43,127 bases of DNA from Aneurinibacillus danicus (GTDB taxonomy: Bacteria; Bacillota; Bacilli; Aneurinibacillales; Aneurinibacillaceae): contig NZ_BJXX01000132.1 in the NCBI RefSeq assembly GCF_007991215.1, positions 1-43,127 on the forward strand. The letters are read 5' to 3'. Positions 7,782 to 14,359 of the stretch are shown here, one piece after another (within the stretch, counting starts at the first letter, position 1; every line of letters starts with the position of its first letter). Below the pieces are notes generated by a model. The model saw only the letters and a program-made list of their open reading frames with translations. It was not told where the DNA came from and searched no databases. A program made the position numbers and the translations under genes.

Positions 7782-8211
7782 TCTTACCTACTATCCTTTA
7801 CGAAAAAGTTTAATTAAGCAATTAATCTTTATCGAAGAGAACATGGTTGAGCTTTTAGATTTATATGTATCTTCTACTTTTGTCCACGACAGAGATTTTA
7901 ATTTTTTCAAACGATATATAGCAGAAGTAGAAGAGTTTCTATCTGGTTCTGAGAATAGCACCTATCCTTCGCTCTCCAAGGTTTTCATCGGCAGTCAAGT
8001 TGCTTTGTTATACAAAGAAGATAACTATGTCGAACACTTTACGATCTGCTTCCCGGAAAAAAGTGATCCTGCTCGCGGGTATATTTCTTTTTTATCCCCG
8101 GTTGGAAGACAGTTGCTTTTGCATTCCCTAAATGAAGAAATTGTCTTATTAACACCCGGTGGTGAAACAAGAGTAGTGATTAAGAAAATCGAGTTTAAAG
8201 ATTATCGATAA
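7771..8211 (+). CDS. GreA/GreB-family transcript-cleavage-factor-like protein
   Basis: A 146-aa protein whose C-terminal ~60 residues match the GreA/GreB FKBP-like domain (GYISFLSPVGRQLLLHSLNEE then TPGGETRVVIKKIEF; compare ISxxSPxGxALLG and PGG in GreA). The N-terminal part (FIEENMVELLDLYVSS... FKRYIAEVEEFLSG) is helical and could be the coiled coil that enters the RNA polymerase secondary channel, but the usual acidic tip motif is not obvious. It is shorter and more divergent than housekeeping GreA (~157 aa), so it may be an accessory RNA-polymerase-binding factor of the Rnk/GreA kind. It sits behind an attenuator-like terminator and an overlapping leader frame. Confidence 0.75.
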   Translation: MNHSLTYYPLRKSLIKQLIFIEENMVELLDLYVSSTFVHDRDFNFFKRYIAEVEEFLSGSENSTYPSLSKVFIGSQVALLYKEDNYVEHFTICFPEKSDPARGYISFLSPVGRQLLLHSLNEEIVLLTPGGETRVVIKKIEFKDYR

Positions 8212-8264
8212 GGAATCGCTTTTTTAGCAGGAAGGCTAAACCGTTCCGTGTATCTTCAGTCTGA

Positions 8265-8288
8265 GGCCGTTGAAAACTCTCAACGGCC
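8265..8288. other. Perfect 9-bp GC-rich stem-loop
   Basis: GGCCGTTGA and TCAACGGCC flank a 6-nt loop, 53 bp past the GreA-like stop. No T-tract follows on either strand. It may stabilise the 3' end of the mRNA. A second small hairpin (TTTAGC / GCTAAA) precedes it near 8224. Confidence 0.5.
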
Positions 8289-8349
8289 CAATCGATGTCT
8301 TTAACAAAACGTTTGTCTCTATCGTACATTCAATAAAATAGCCAAAAAA

Positions 8350-8405
8350 GAGACGCGGCCAGTGTCCTTACTTCCATTCTGAGCAAGGGTTCTGGTACGC
8401 GTCTC
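8350..8405 (-). terminator. Intrinsic terminator for the small Cys-rich protein gene
   Basis: On the minus strand GAGACGCG ... CGCGTCTC forms an 8-bp stem, extended by CCAG/CTGG, around a ~28-nt loop and followed by TTTTTT. It lies 50 bp after the stop of the gene at 8457-8723. Confidence 0.7.
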
Positions 8406-8456
8406 ATATGTATAACAAGCGATTGGAACAGATAGATTATTTGTTCTCTATTTTAT

Positions 8457-8723
8457 CTAAGAGTGAAAAAAATTCTCCAATCCATTATCACTTCGCCGGG
8501 TAGGAATCAATGTTTCCCATTCGCAATTCGCTATATCCATGCATTTTACTCGATGAACATTCATTTCGTATTCCTTATTATAATACGTTTCGAGAATTCG
8601 ATAAGGGACTCGCTTGGGTAGACAACTCGGGCATAAACCATTAATAACAGTAGTTTTTTCACCTTCTGAATAATGCTTTCCTTGTTTCTTTGCCAATTCT
8701 TCCAGTAATAAAACATCAACCAT
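8457..8723 (-). CDS. Hypothetical 88-aa Cys-rich protein
   Basis: The family is not recognised. The sequence has a CPSC pair near residue 31 and a CMDIANC pair near residue 61, spaced like a possible small zinc-binding ribbon, in an otherwise polar protein. An AGGAGG is 8 nt before the ATG. It lies 77 bp downstream of the FAH-family gene on the same strand and is followed by a good terminator, so the two are probably one transcript controlled by the GntR operators at 9739-9777. No catalytic function can be assigned. Confidence 0.65.
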   Translation of the reverse strand: MVDVLLLEELAKKQGKHYSEGEKTTVINGLCPSCLPKRVPYRILETYYNKEYEMNVHRVKCMDIANCEWETLIPTRRSDNGLENFFHS

Positions 8724-8800
8724 GGTAGGGTCCTCCTATCGCTTTATCCAGGGTTACATAATTTTTTCGAAATAACCTCAGATGGAAAAGGCAAAACAAT

Positions 8801-9709
8801 TTAAGCGATCGTATTTCGTAAAACGCCCAGCTTTTCAATTTCAACTTCCACAACATCACCCTCCTGTAAGAATCTGGGCGGTTCAAACCCGATTCCTACG
8901 CCTTTAGGTGTTCCCGTAGCAATAATGTCTCCAGGCTGTAATGTGATTCCAGCCGAAACCGTTTTGATAATAGTAGGAATGTCAAAAATAAGAAATTTCG
9001 TATTTGAATTTTGCCGTATTTCTCCGTTCACTCTGCACTGAATGTTTAAATGAACAGGTGTAGGAATCTCGTCAGCTGTTACAAGGTATGGTCCCATGGG
9101 TCCAAAAGTGTCCAGTCCCTTTCCAAGAAACCACTGGTTGTGTCTTTTTTGGAGGTCACGTGCCGTCACATCGTTGATAATTGTATACCCTAAGATATAA
9201 TCATACGCTTCTTCTTCTGGAATGTTCGTTCCTTCCTTGCCAATCACAATTGCCAGCTCTGCTTCGTAGTCGATTTGATTTGTCACATGGCGATGACTTC
9301 TAATTTTTTGATCGGTTCCAATAACGGTTGTCGTGGCTTTACTAAAAACAATAGGATACTGAGGCACGTTTTTTGCCTTTTCCATCGCTGCTGTATATTC
9401 AAGCGCATGTTCATGATAATTAAGGCCTAAACAAATAATATCTCTTTTAGGATTTGGAATGGGAGCTTCAAGCGTCACTTCAGATAAAGGTACTATATAA
9501 TTTGCAGGGATTTGCGACGCTTTATCGCTCATTTCTCTCAGTCGTGCCATCGCTGCTGGATTTTCAATCACTTCGCGCAATGTTTGAGGTAATAATGTAT
9601 TGGAAAAAAGCTGCTTTTCTGCCTCCACTGCATCAACTAGAGAATTTTCGTCTTTTGTTCTAAATCCAAATTTTAGCTGTCCATCATGCAAAAAAGATGC
9701 TAAATACAT
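8801..9709 (-). CDS. Fumarylacetoacetate hydrolase (FAH) family protein
   Basis: A 302-aa member of the FAH superfamily, metal-dependent enzymes that cleave, hydrate, isomerise or decarboxylate 2-oxo acids from aromatic catabolism (acylpyruvases, HHDD isomerase-like). The metal-site region is DYEAELAIVIGKEG (~150), with LGLNYHEHALEY before it and TARDLQKRHNQWF, GKGLDTFGPMGPYLV and GDIIATGTPKGVGIG after it. The ATG at 9709 is 8 nt after GAGGAGGG; an upstream in-frame codon at 9727 lacks a site. It differs from the two-domain fumarylacetoacetase at 20890. It diverges from gntR with palindromic operators between. Confidence 0.88.
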   Translation of the reverse strand: MYLASFLHDGQLKFGFRTKDENSLVDAVEAEKQLFSNTLLPQTLREVIENPAAMARLREMSDKASQIPANYIVPLSEVTLEAPIPNPKRDIICLGLNYHEHALEYTAAMEKAKNVPQYPIVFSKATTTVIGTDQKIRSHRHVTNQIDYEAELAIVIGKEGTNIPEEEAYDYILGYTIINDVTARDLQKRHNQWFLGKGLDTFGPMGPYLVTADEIPTPVHLNIQCRVNGEIRQNSNTKFLIFDIPTIIKTVSAGITLQPGDIIATGTPKGVGIGFEPPRFLQEGDVVEVEIEKLGVLRNTIA

Positions 9710-9738
9710 ACAATGTACCCTCCTCAATGTAACTTACA

Positions 9739-9777
9739 TAATTGGAAAGACCAATTATAAATATTGGTATATCCATT
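9739..9777. promoter_or_regulatory. Candidate GntR operators between FAH-family gene and gntR
   Basis: A perfect 19-bp palindrome (arms TAATTGG / CCAATTA, 5-bp spacer, 9739-9757) is followed by ATTGG-TATAT-CCATT at 9763-9777. Both fit TGG-N5-CCA, the half-site spacing of FadR-type GntR operators (TGGTCNGACCA). The first site is about 30 bp upstream of the FAH start. A related TGGTCGACCA lies at 9853-9862, closer to gntR. Confidence 0.65.
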
Positions 9778-9945
9778 AATTGATAATATCGTAGCCCACT
9801 TCGATATCTACAGTCAAGAGATATTTTGTATAAGGGGAACGATTTGACGTAATGGTCGACCAAAATGTATGATTTAGTAAAATACACTCTGAATTCAAGC
9901 TTTCCGAAGGTTTTATTGATAGGACAATCGAAAGGAGAAGATAAG

Positions 9946-10662
9946 GTGAAAGCGTTAGATATTACGTTTACACCCGTTGGTGAGAATAAAGCTTTTTTGG
10001 ATATTGCCAATCAGATCCGGGATCATATCGAAAAAGGGGTGTTAAAAGTTGATTCCAGGTTACCTCCTGAGCGCGAATTAGCGGAAAAGTTTCAAACAAG
10101 CCGGGCCACCGTAAGAGAAGCATTGCGGGCCCTGGAAATTATCGGAATTATTGAAAGCAAGGTAGGGCAAGGAACTTTTATAAAGAATGTCAATTTCTCC
10201 AGTATGGATGGGTTGTTTGCTGAGATATCAAAACAAACGAGTCCATCTGAAGTCTTTGAGGCTCGGTTCGCGTTTGAACCTTATTTGTCCCATCTAGCGG
10301 CGCTGCGGGCTACACATGAGGATTTTGTTCGTTTAAAAAGTATACTAGATGAGTTTGACAGCGCTATTAGCAATATGGACATTCAACATTTCGAGAAATT
10401 GGACGGCCAATTTCATTACGGGATTGCTCTTTCGGCCAAAAACTCGTTCTTATTACACGTTGTTAACATCATCAACAATGTAAGGTTGGAGAGATTGTGG
10501 GGAACGCTAAAAGAACGGAGTTTGAATCCGGAAAGGATAAAGCAATACCATACAGAACACCACAATATATACCAGGCGATCTATGAACGTGATGCCCGCA
10601 AGGCTGAAGATTTAACGCTGCGGCATTTAAAGAATGTGCGTGAAAATATGCTGGGACAGTGA
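9946..10662 (+). CDS. GntR-family transcriptional regulator (FCD/FadR subfamily)
   Basis: A 238-aa regulator. The N-terminal winged HTH is visible as DIANQIRDHIEKGVLKVDSR then LPPERELAEKF, SRATVREALRALEIIGIIE and VGQGTFI (to ~80). The C-terminal helical FCD domain contains FEARFAFEPYLSHLAALRA, the LDGQFHYGIAL segment and the HTEHHNIYQAIYERDARKAE region with metal-binding histidines. GTG at 9946 is 9 nt after AAAGGAG and gives the usual FadR-type length; an ATG at 9865 would add 27 residues unlike the family. Operators on both sides of the gene suggest it controls itself, the divergent FAH unit and the hydrolases downstream. Confidence 0.9.
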   Translation: MKALDITFTPVGENKAFLDIANQIRDHIEKGVLKVDSRLPPERELAEKFQTSRATVREALRALEIIGIIESKVGQGTFIKNVNFSSMDGLFAEISKQTSPSEVFEARFAFEPYLSHLAALRATHEDFVRLKSILDEFDSAISNMDIQHFEKLDGQFHYGIALSAKNSFLLHVVNIINNVRLERLWGTLKERSLNPERIKQYHTEHHNIYQAIYERDARKAEDLTLRHLKNVRENMLGQ

Positions 10663-10674
10663 TTGATTTTTAAG

Positions 10675-10714
10675 AAAACAAGCTGAATTTTTCACAATGA
10701 GGCTTGTTTTTTTA
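10675..10714 (+). terminator. Intrinsic terminator after gntR
   Basis: AAAACAAGC (10675-10683) pairs with GCTTGTTTT (10702-10710) and runs into a T-tract to 10713. Confidence 0.8.
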
Positions 10715-10774
10715 TGCAAAATAAAAATGATTGTTGACGAATGAATACGGGTCCAGTATGATATGGATTATAAA

Positions 10775-10809
10775 TATGGTTTAGCCAATTTTTAAATTTG
10801 GTAACCAAT
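10775..10809. promoter_or_regulatory. Candidate GntR operators upstream of the alpha/beta hydrolase
   Basis: TATGG-TTTAG-CCAAT (10775-10789) and TTTGG-TAA-CCAAT (10797-10809) repeat the TGG...CCA dyad seen at 9739-9777. They lie 30-65 bp before the GTG start, where a repressor could block transcription. The second has a 3-bp spacer, so it may be a half-functional or unrelated dyad. Confidence 0.5.
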
Positions 10810-10839
10810 ATTAATTCTGAAAATTCAGGAGGTACATAA

Positions 10840-11619
10840 GTGCTTACTCAGGTGAATGATCTTCAGGTGAACTATGAAGTGAAGGGAACTGGTGACGTAG
10901 TCGTTTTTGTTCATGGATTAGGCGGAAGTTTAAATATCTGGAATAGCCAGGTAAACGTTTGCTCGCGGTATTATAAAACAATTACCTATGACTTAAGAGG
11001 ATCAGGTCGTACAGAAATTTCTACTCCCGAATATTCAATCAATCAATTTGTAGAGGATTTAAAGGACCTTCTTGATCAAGAAAACGTAAGTTCTGCACAC
11101 TTTGTTGGACATTCCATGGGAACCTTAATTATTCAGCACTTTGCGGTCCTTTATCCGGAAAAAGTGAAAACCCTTTCTTTAGTTGGCGGCCTTACTGAAA
11201 TACCTCCTGCAGGGAAAGAGGGACTGCATGCTCGTTCCGAGCAAGTGAGAGAAAAAGGGATGGATGCAGTGGCAGATGCAGTGATTGAAGGTGGATTATC
11301 CGCTTATTCTAAATTTGCAAATTCTGCACTTGTAGGGCTAGTACGTGAGCTGCTGCAACGGAACGATGCAGAAGGCTATGCGGCAACGTGTAGAGCGCTT
11401 GCAGATGGTAAGGCCATTGAGCATCAAAATATCAAGCAGCCTGTTCTTTTAATTGTGGGTGACGAAGATAAGGTGACCCCTATTCGGATGGCCCAACAGC
11501 TGTATCATGGTTTTCCAAATGCAACATTAGAGATTATTCCAGATTGCGGTCATTGGGCAACGGTTGAAAAACCAGAGAATGTAAACCGTGCACTTTTAAC
11601 CTTCTTGACAACCCATTAA
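10840..11619 (+). CDS. Alpha/beta-fold hydrolase
   Basis: A 259-aa hydrolase with a complete triad: nucleophile in GHSMGT (Ser92), acid in GDEDKVTP (Asp210) and base in CGHWATVEKPENV (His238); the oxyanion-hole stretch is VHGLGG (~24-29). The family includes C-C bond hydrolases, esterases and 3-oxoadipate enol-lactonases; the substrate is not evident. GTG at 10840 follows AGGAGG. It is preceded by GntR-type dyads and followed by an amidohydrolase on the same strand, so it probably acts on a substrate shared with that enzyme and the FAH-family protein. Confidence 0.85.
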   Translation: MLTQVNDLQVNYEVKGTGDVVVFVHGLGGSLNIWNSQVNVCSRYYKTITYDLRGSGRTEISTPEYSINQFVEDLKDLLDQENVSSAHFVGHSMGTLIIQHFAVLYPEKVKTLSLVGGLTEIPPAGKEGLHARSEQVREKGMDAVADAVIEGGLSAYSKFANSALVGLVRELLQRNDAEGYAATCRALADGKAIEHQNIKQPVLLIVGDEDKVTPIRMAQQLYHGFPNATLEIIPDCGHWATVEKPENVNRALLTFLTTH

Positions 11620-11723
11620 CAGTATATAGATGCCGTTTTTATTATCTTAGTTATTCTTTAGACATTCTTTACTTCATTCTAAAGATTGGTTCTGTCTTAT
11701 AAAACAATGGAGGTCTTCTTTTC

Positions 11724-11768
11724 ATTACTTGTTCGAAGGTGGAAATAGACTGCTTTCGAACAAGTAAT
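11724..11768 (+). promoter_or_regulatory. Perfect 14-bp inverted repeat before the amidohydrolase
   Basis: ATTACTTGTTCGAA and its exact reverse complement flank a 17-nt loop and end 35 bp before the start codon. Only a broken A/T-rich stretch follows (TCTAAATATTTTT), so it could be a weak terminator/attenuator or a large protein-binding dyad. Its place just before the ribosome binding site argues for a control role. Confidence 0.5.
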
Positions 11769-11802
11769 CTAAATATTTTTAATATTGAAAGGGGATTCAC
11801 GT

Positions 11803-13086
11803 ATGAAGGCAAAATTGTTACGGAATGGTTTATTAATTGATGGAACGGGACAAGAGGAGAAATTAGGAATGGATGTACTAATTGAAGGGAATCGGATTAC
11901 CGCGATTGGTCCTCATTTAGACATTCCCTCTCAGTATCAACCCCACGAGGTTGACATCATTGAGTTGAATGGTAAGACCATTATGCCCGGAATGACAGAA
12001 GCGCATACGCATTTGACATGGCAGGATTCCCTTTATATTCAAGATATTGATTTCAAGCCGATTGAAGAAACGATGGTTGGTGCAATTAAAAATGCAGAAA
12101 CAATGATTAAAAGTGGTTTTACTTCTTGTGTAAGCGCTGCCGCAAGAGGACGGGTGGATATTGCTATCCGTGATGCCATCAATCGCGGACAGTTAATTGG
12201 ACCTCGTATGCTTGCAAATGGAGCGGAAGTATCAGCCACGGGAAGTTTTGTGGATGTACAACCAAGTCACGTATCTGTGCATGGGTTAGCTATCCTTGCA
12301 GATGGCGAAGATGCCGTACGAAGAACGGTACGCAGCCTATTTAAGGAAGGAGCAGATCTTGTAAAATTAAATGTAAGTGGTGAAAGTCTTACTGCACATG
12401 CACGCGGGGAAATGACACTCTACACTTACAAAGAGGTGCGGGCCGCGGTCGAAGAAGCGCATGCTCGTGGAAAAAGGGTCTATACACACGCCAGATCCTC
12501 GGACTCCGTTAAAATATGTGTAGAGGCCGAGGTTGATATTATCGGCCATGCCGATTTTATCGATGATGAAGCTTTTGAGATGTTGGTTCACAACAAGGAT
12601 CGTCTCTTTGTAGTTCCGGCTTTGAATTGGCTGGTTTCTACATTGGAACATGGCGCCAAATATTTCGGGCAGGAGGCCATTGACGCGACTGGATATAAAG
12701 AAGGATTAGAAATCGCGCTGCGTAACATGAACCGCTTATATAAAGCAGGTGTACGGATATTGCCGGGTGGGGATTATGGATTTAAATGGTGTCCGCATGG
12801 TGAATACGCCAGAGATCTGGAGCATTTTGTTAAGCTGGTGGGTATGACACCGATGGATGCCATTGTATCGGCAACCAAATATGGATCGCAAATTATGGAG
12901 ATGGAAGACGAGTTAGGAACAATCGAAGTTGGAAAACTTGCAGATATATTGGTTGTTGACGGAAATCCATTAGATGATATTACCGTATTACAAGATCATA
13001 GTAAATTAAAAGTCATTCTAAAAGATGGAGAATATATTGTCAATCTTTTAGACGTTGCCCATCAAGTAGAAAATGCAGTAGTCTAA
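11803..13086 (+). CDS. Metal-dependent amidohydrolase (imidazolonepropionase-like)
   Basis: A 427-aa member of the amidohydrolase superfamily, with an N-terminal beta-sandwich and a (beta/alpha)8 barrel holding one or two metals. Visible are the HxH motif TEAHTHLTW (His68, His70), a KLNVSGE strand where a bridging Lys may sit, YTHARS, IIGHADFID and the acid in PGGDYGFKW. The end (ELGTIEVGKLADILVVDGNPL) is typical of prolidase/imidazolonepropionase-like members. The start is ATG 11803 after AAAGGGG. The substrate is unknown; neighbours suggest a cyclic amide, lactone or peptide-like compound degraded together with the alpha/beta hydrolase. Confidence 0.88.
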   Translation: MKAKLLRNGLLIDGTGQEEKLGMDVLIEGNRITAIGPHLDIPSQYQPHEVDIIELNGKTIMPGMTEAHTHLTWQDSLYIQDIDFKPIEETMVGAIKNAETMIKSGFTSCVSAAARGRVDIAIRDAINRGQLIGPRMLANGAEVSATGSFVDVQPSHVSVHGLAILADGEDAVRRTVRSLFKEGADLVKLNVSGESLTAHARGEMTLYTYKEVRAAVEEAHARGKRVYTHARSSDSVKICVEAEVDIIGHADFIDDEAFEMLVHNKDRLFVVPALNWLVSTLEHGAKYFGQEAIDATGYKEGLEIALRNMNRLYKAGVRILPGGDYGFKWCPHGEYARDLEHFVKLVGMTPMDAIVSATKYGSQIMEMEDELGTIEVGKLADILVVDGNPLDDITVLQDHSKLKVILKDGEYIVNLLDVAHQVENAVV

Positions 13087-13093
13087 AGCAGGC

Positions 13094-13133
13094 AAGACCA
13101 TCGTGAAAAGAAGCGATGGTCTTATTTGTTTTA
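13094..13133 (+). terminator. Intrinsic terminator after the amidohydrolase
   Basis: AAGACCATCG and CGATGGTCTT form a perfect 10-bp stem around a 10-nt loop, followed by ATTTGTTTT. Confidence 0.85.
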
Positions 13134-13137
13134 TAAA

Positions 13138-13619
13138 TATGGCTCAAAATCAGAAAATGTAGATGGCCGTTTGTACATAATGTATGGCAAGGACGGAAGA
13201 AGGGAGGGGCATGTCACTTCGTTACGCTCCGCAGAGACGGTATATACAGGCCGCTCCAGGGGACCCGCAAGCTCGCCCTAAAAACCTCCATGGCTGACCT
13301 AGCTACAAGCCCTGCTATGAAAATGAATGAGGGATCGAGCCCGTCCGTGGTACGAAGGCAAAGAGAGAAAAGAACGAGGATACGAGTTGAATGTAGAAAA
13401 AGGCGAAGGCCTTTTTCTTCCGTAAATCTCAGTTCCTCCTATCTTCCTTCATCCCTCTCTGTTTTTCACAGAAAGAAGAAGGATTGTGGGCAACAGCCCG
13501 CTCGCGGGTCCCCTGGAGCTTAGAGGTCGCGTAAAAGCGTTCCATTGCCCCTCCCTTCTTCCGTCCAAACAATCTTTATGTATGAAGCAGTCAACCACAG
13601 AGTTTGATGTTGAGCCATA
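13138..13619. repeat. ~480-bp imperfect inverted-repeat element (MITE-like or structured RNA)
   Basis: This gene-free stretch is symmetric over its length. Outer arms TATGGCTCAAAATCA (13138-13152) and the complement of 13605-13619 match at 14 of 15 positions. A perfect 20-bp pair joins 13191-13210 to 13547-13566 (GGACGGAAGAAGGGAGGGGC on the left). A perfect 16-bp pair joins 13253-13268 to 13504-13519 (GCTCCAGGGGACCCGC on the left). The centre holds a perfect 10-bp hairpin (AGAAAAAGGC, loop GAAG, 13395-13418). It is locally more GC-rich and purine-strand biased than the flanks. The short frames inside it are poor coding sequence. It may be a non-autonomous transposon derivative or a long folded RNA; no transposase is present and no clear target duplication was found. 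Confidence 0.6.
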
Positions 13620-13690
13620 AATATAGCACATCATCTGCCTTTAAAGAGATAACAAGTCATTATCGGTAACAGGAAGGAGGAAACAAAAAC

Positions 13691-13870
13691 ATGAATAGGA
13701 AAGAAGAGAATCATTGGGAAAATGTGTATGACAAAAACTCTGAAATTTTCGGTAAAAATAAAAGAATAACAGAAGATACTCAAGAAAAACCTACTCCATT
13801 TTACAACAAACAGCAAGCTCAACTACATCGCACTTTTGGCAGAAGTCCAGACAAGAAGTATGGATATTAG
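13691..13870 (+). CDS. Small 59-aa hydrophilic protein
   Basis: A 59-codon frame (MNRKEENHWENVYDKNSE... ending GRSPDKKYGY) preceded by a strong AAGGAGG 10 nt before the ATG. It is highly charged with no membrane segment or cysteine. The family is not recognised. It stands alone between the inverted-repeat element and the promoter of the tandem RNA leaders. The good ribosome binding site and even codon use make it more credible than other short frames in the area. Confidence 0.55.
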   Translation: MNRKEENHWENVYDKNSEIFGKNKRITEDTQEKPTPFYNKQQAQLHRTFGRSPDKKYGY

Positions 13871-13947
13871 ACTGCGGATTAAATGATATCTACTTTTAGC
13901 TGGATGGCTTGAAAGTAATGCTGAAATGATAAAAATAAATAAAACGC

Positions 13948-13977
13948 TTGCAAAGTAGAGAATATTGGATATATAAT
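13948..13977 (+). promoter_or_regulatory. Sigma-A promoter for the tandem RNA leaders and monooxygenase operon
   Basis: TTGCAA, 18-bp spacer, TATAAT. Initiation would be near 13984, about 25 nt before leader element 1. No other promoter of this quality is seen before the monooxygenase gene, so both leader elements are probably on one transcript. Confidence 0.7.
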
Positions 13978-14008
13978 AAATTCAAGCAATCATATAAAGC
14001 GATTCACT

Positions 14009-14144
14009 TGCTGGCTTATCTATGAAGGATGGGACGTGCACCCAACTTGAATCAAGTGGATAAACAACCAGCAGAATTGAAGGTAGGAATGATATATGCT
14101 GTCTTAGCATATATGTACCCTTCTTCTCTTCTGCTGGTTTTTTT
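14009..14144 (+). ncRNA. Riboswitch-like leader element 1 with overlapping terminator
   Basis: Stem P1 forms between TGCTGG...TTATC (14009-14020) and GATAA...CCAGCA (14059-14073). It encloses the conserved TATG after the 5' strand and two small hairpins (GGG/CCC at ~14031-14043 and CTTG/CAAG at ~14046-14056). The 3' strand of P1 is also the 5' arm of a strong terminator: AACCAGCAGAA (14066-14076) pairs perfectly with TTCTGCTGGTT (14129-14139), with an inner ATATATGCT/AGCATATAT stem and seven T residues. The two folds exclude each other, so stabilising P1 would prevent termination. The same plan recurs three more times in this cluster. I do not recognise a named riboswitch class. Confidence 0.7.
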
Positions 14145-14211
14145 ATTGCACGAAAAGAGATGAGTGTAAGTATAGAAGACGATGACTCCCGCAAATGAAA
14201 TAGAAAAGATT

Positions 14212-14312
14212 GCTGAGTTATCTATGGGGGAGAAGTAACCCTTCTTCTCATTTAGTAGATATTAACCAGCCACTGAAACGACGGTACTGTCTTTTGGTGT
14301 GCTGGTTTTTTA
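14212..14312 (+). ncRNA. Riboswitch-like leader element 2 with overlapping terminator
   Basis: P1 pairs GCTG...TATCT (14212-14223) with AGATA...CAGC (14257-14270). The conserved TCTATGGG follows and one hairpin (GAGAAG/CTTCTC, ~14230-14249) is enclosed. AACCAGC (14264-14270) pairs with GCTGGTT (14301-14307) to make the terminator, with an inner CAC/GTG, followed by a T-tract. It lies about 70 nt behind the terminator of element 1 and 48 nt before the monooxygenase ATG, so transcription of that gene must pass two switch-terminator units in series. Confidence 0.7.
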
Positions 14313-14359
14313 TTTTCATTCTGTATCTAGTTTTTTAAAAATCAAAGGAGGGTTTTATT

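Noticed and set aside
8801-9709. Second fumarylacetoacetase for the homogentisate pathway
   Set aside because: Length and motifs fit the broader single-domain FAH family (acylpyruvase/HHDD isomerase-like), and it is under separate GntR-type control; fahA at 20890 is the true candidate.
13290-13523. 77-aa frame inside the inverted-repeat element
   Set aside because: Arg/Ser-rich low-complexity translation without ribosome binding site; better explained by the palindromic element.
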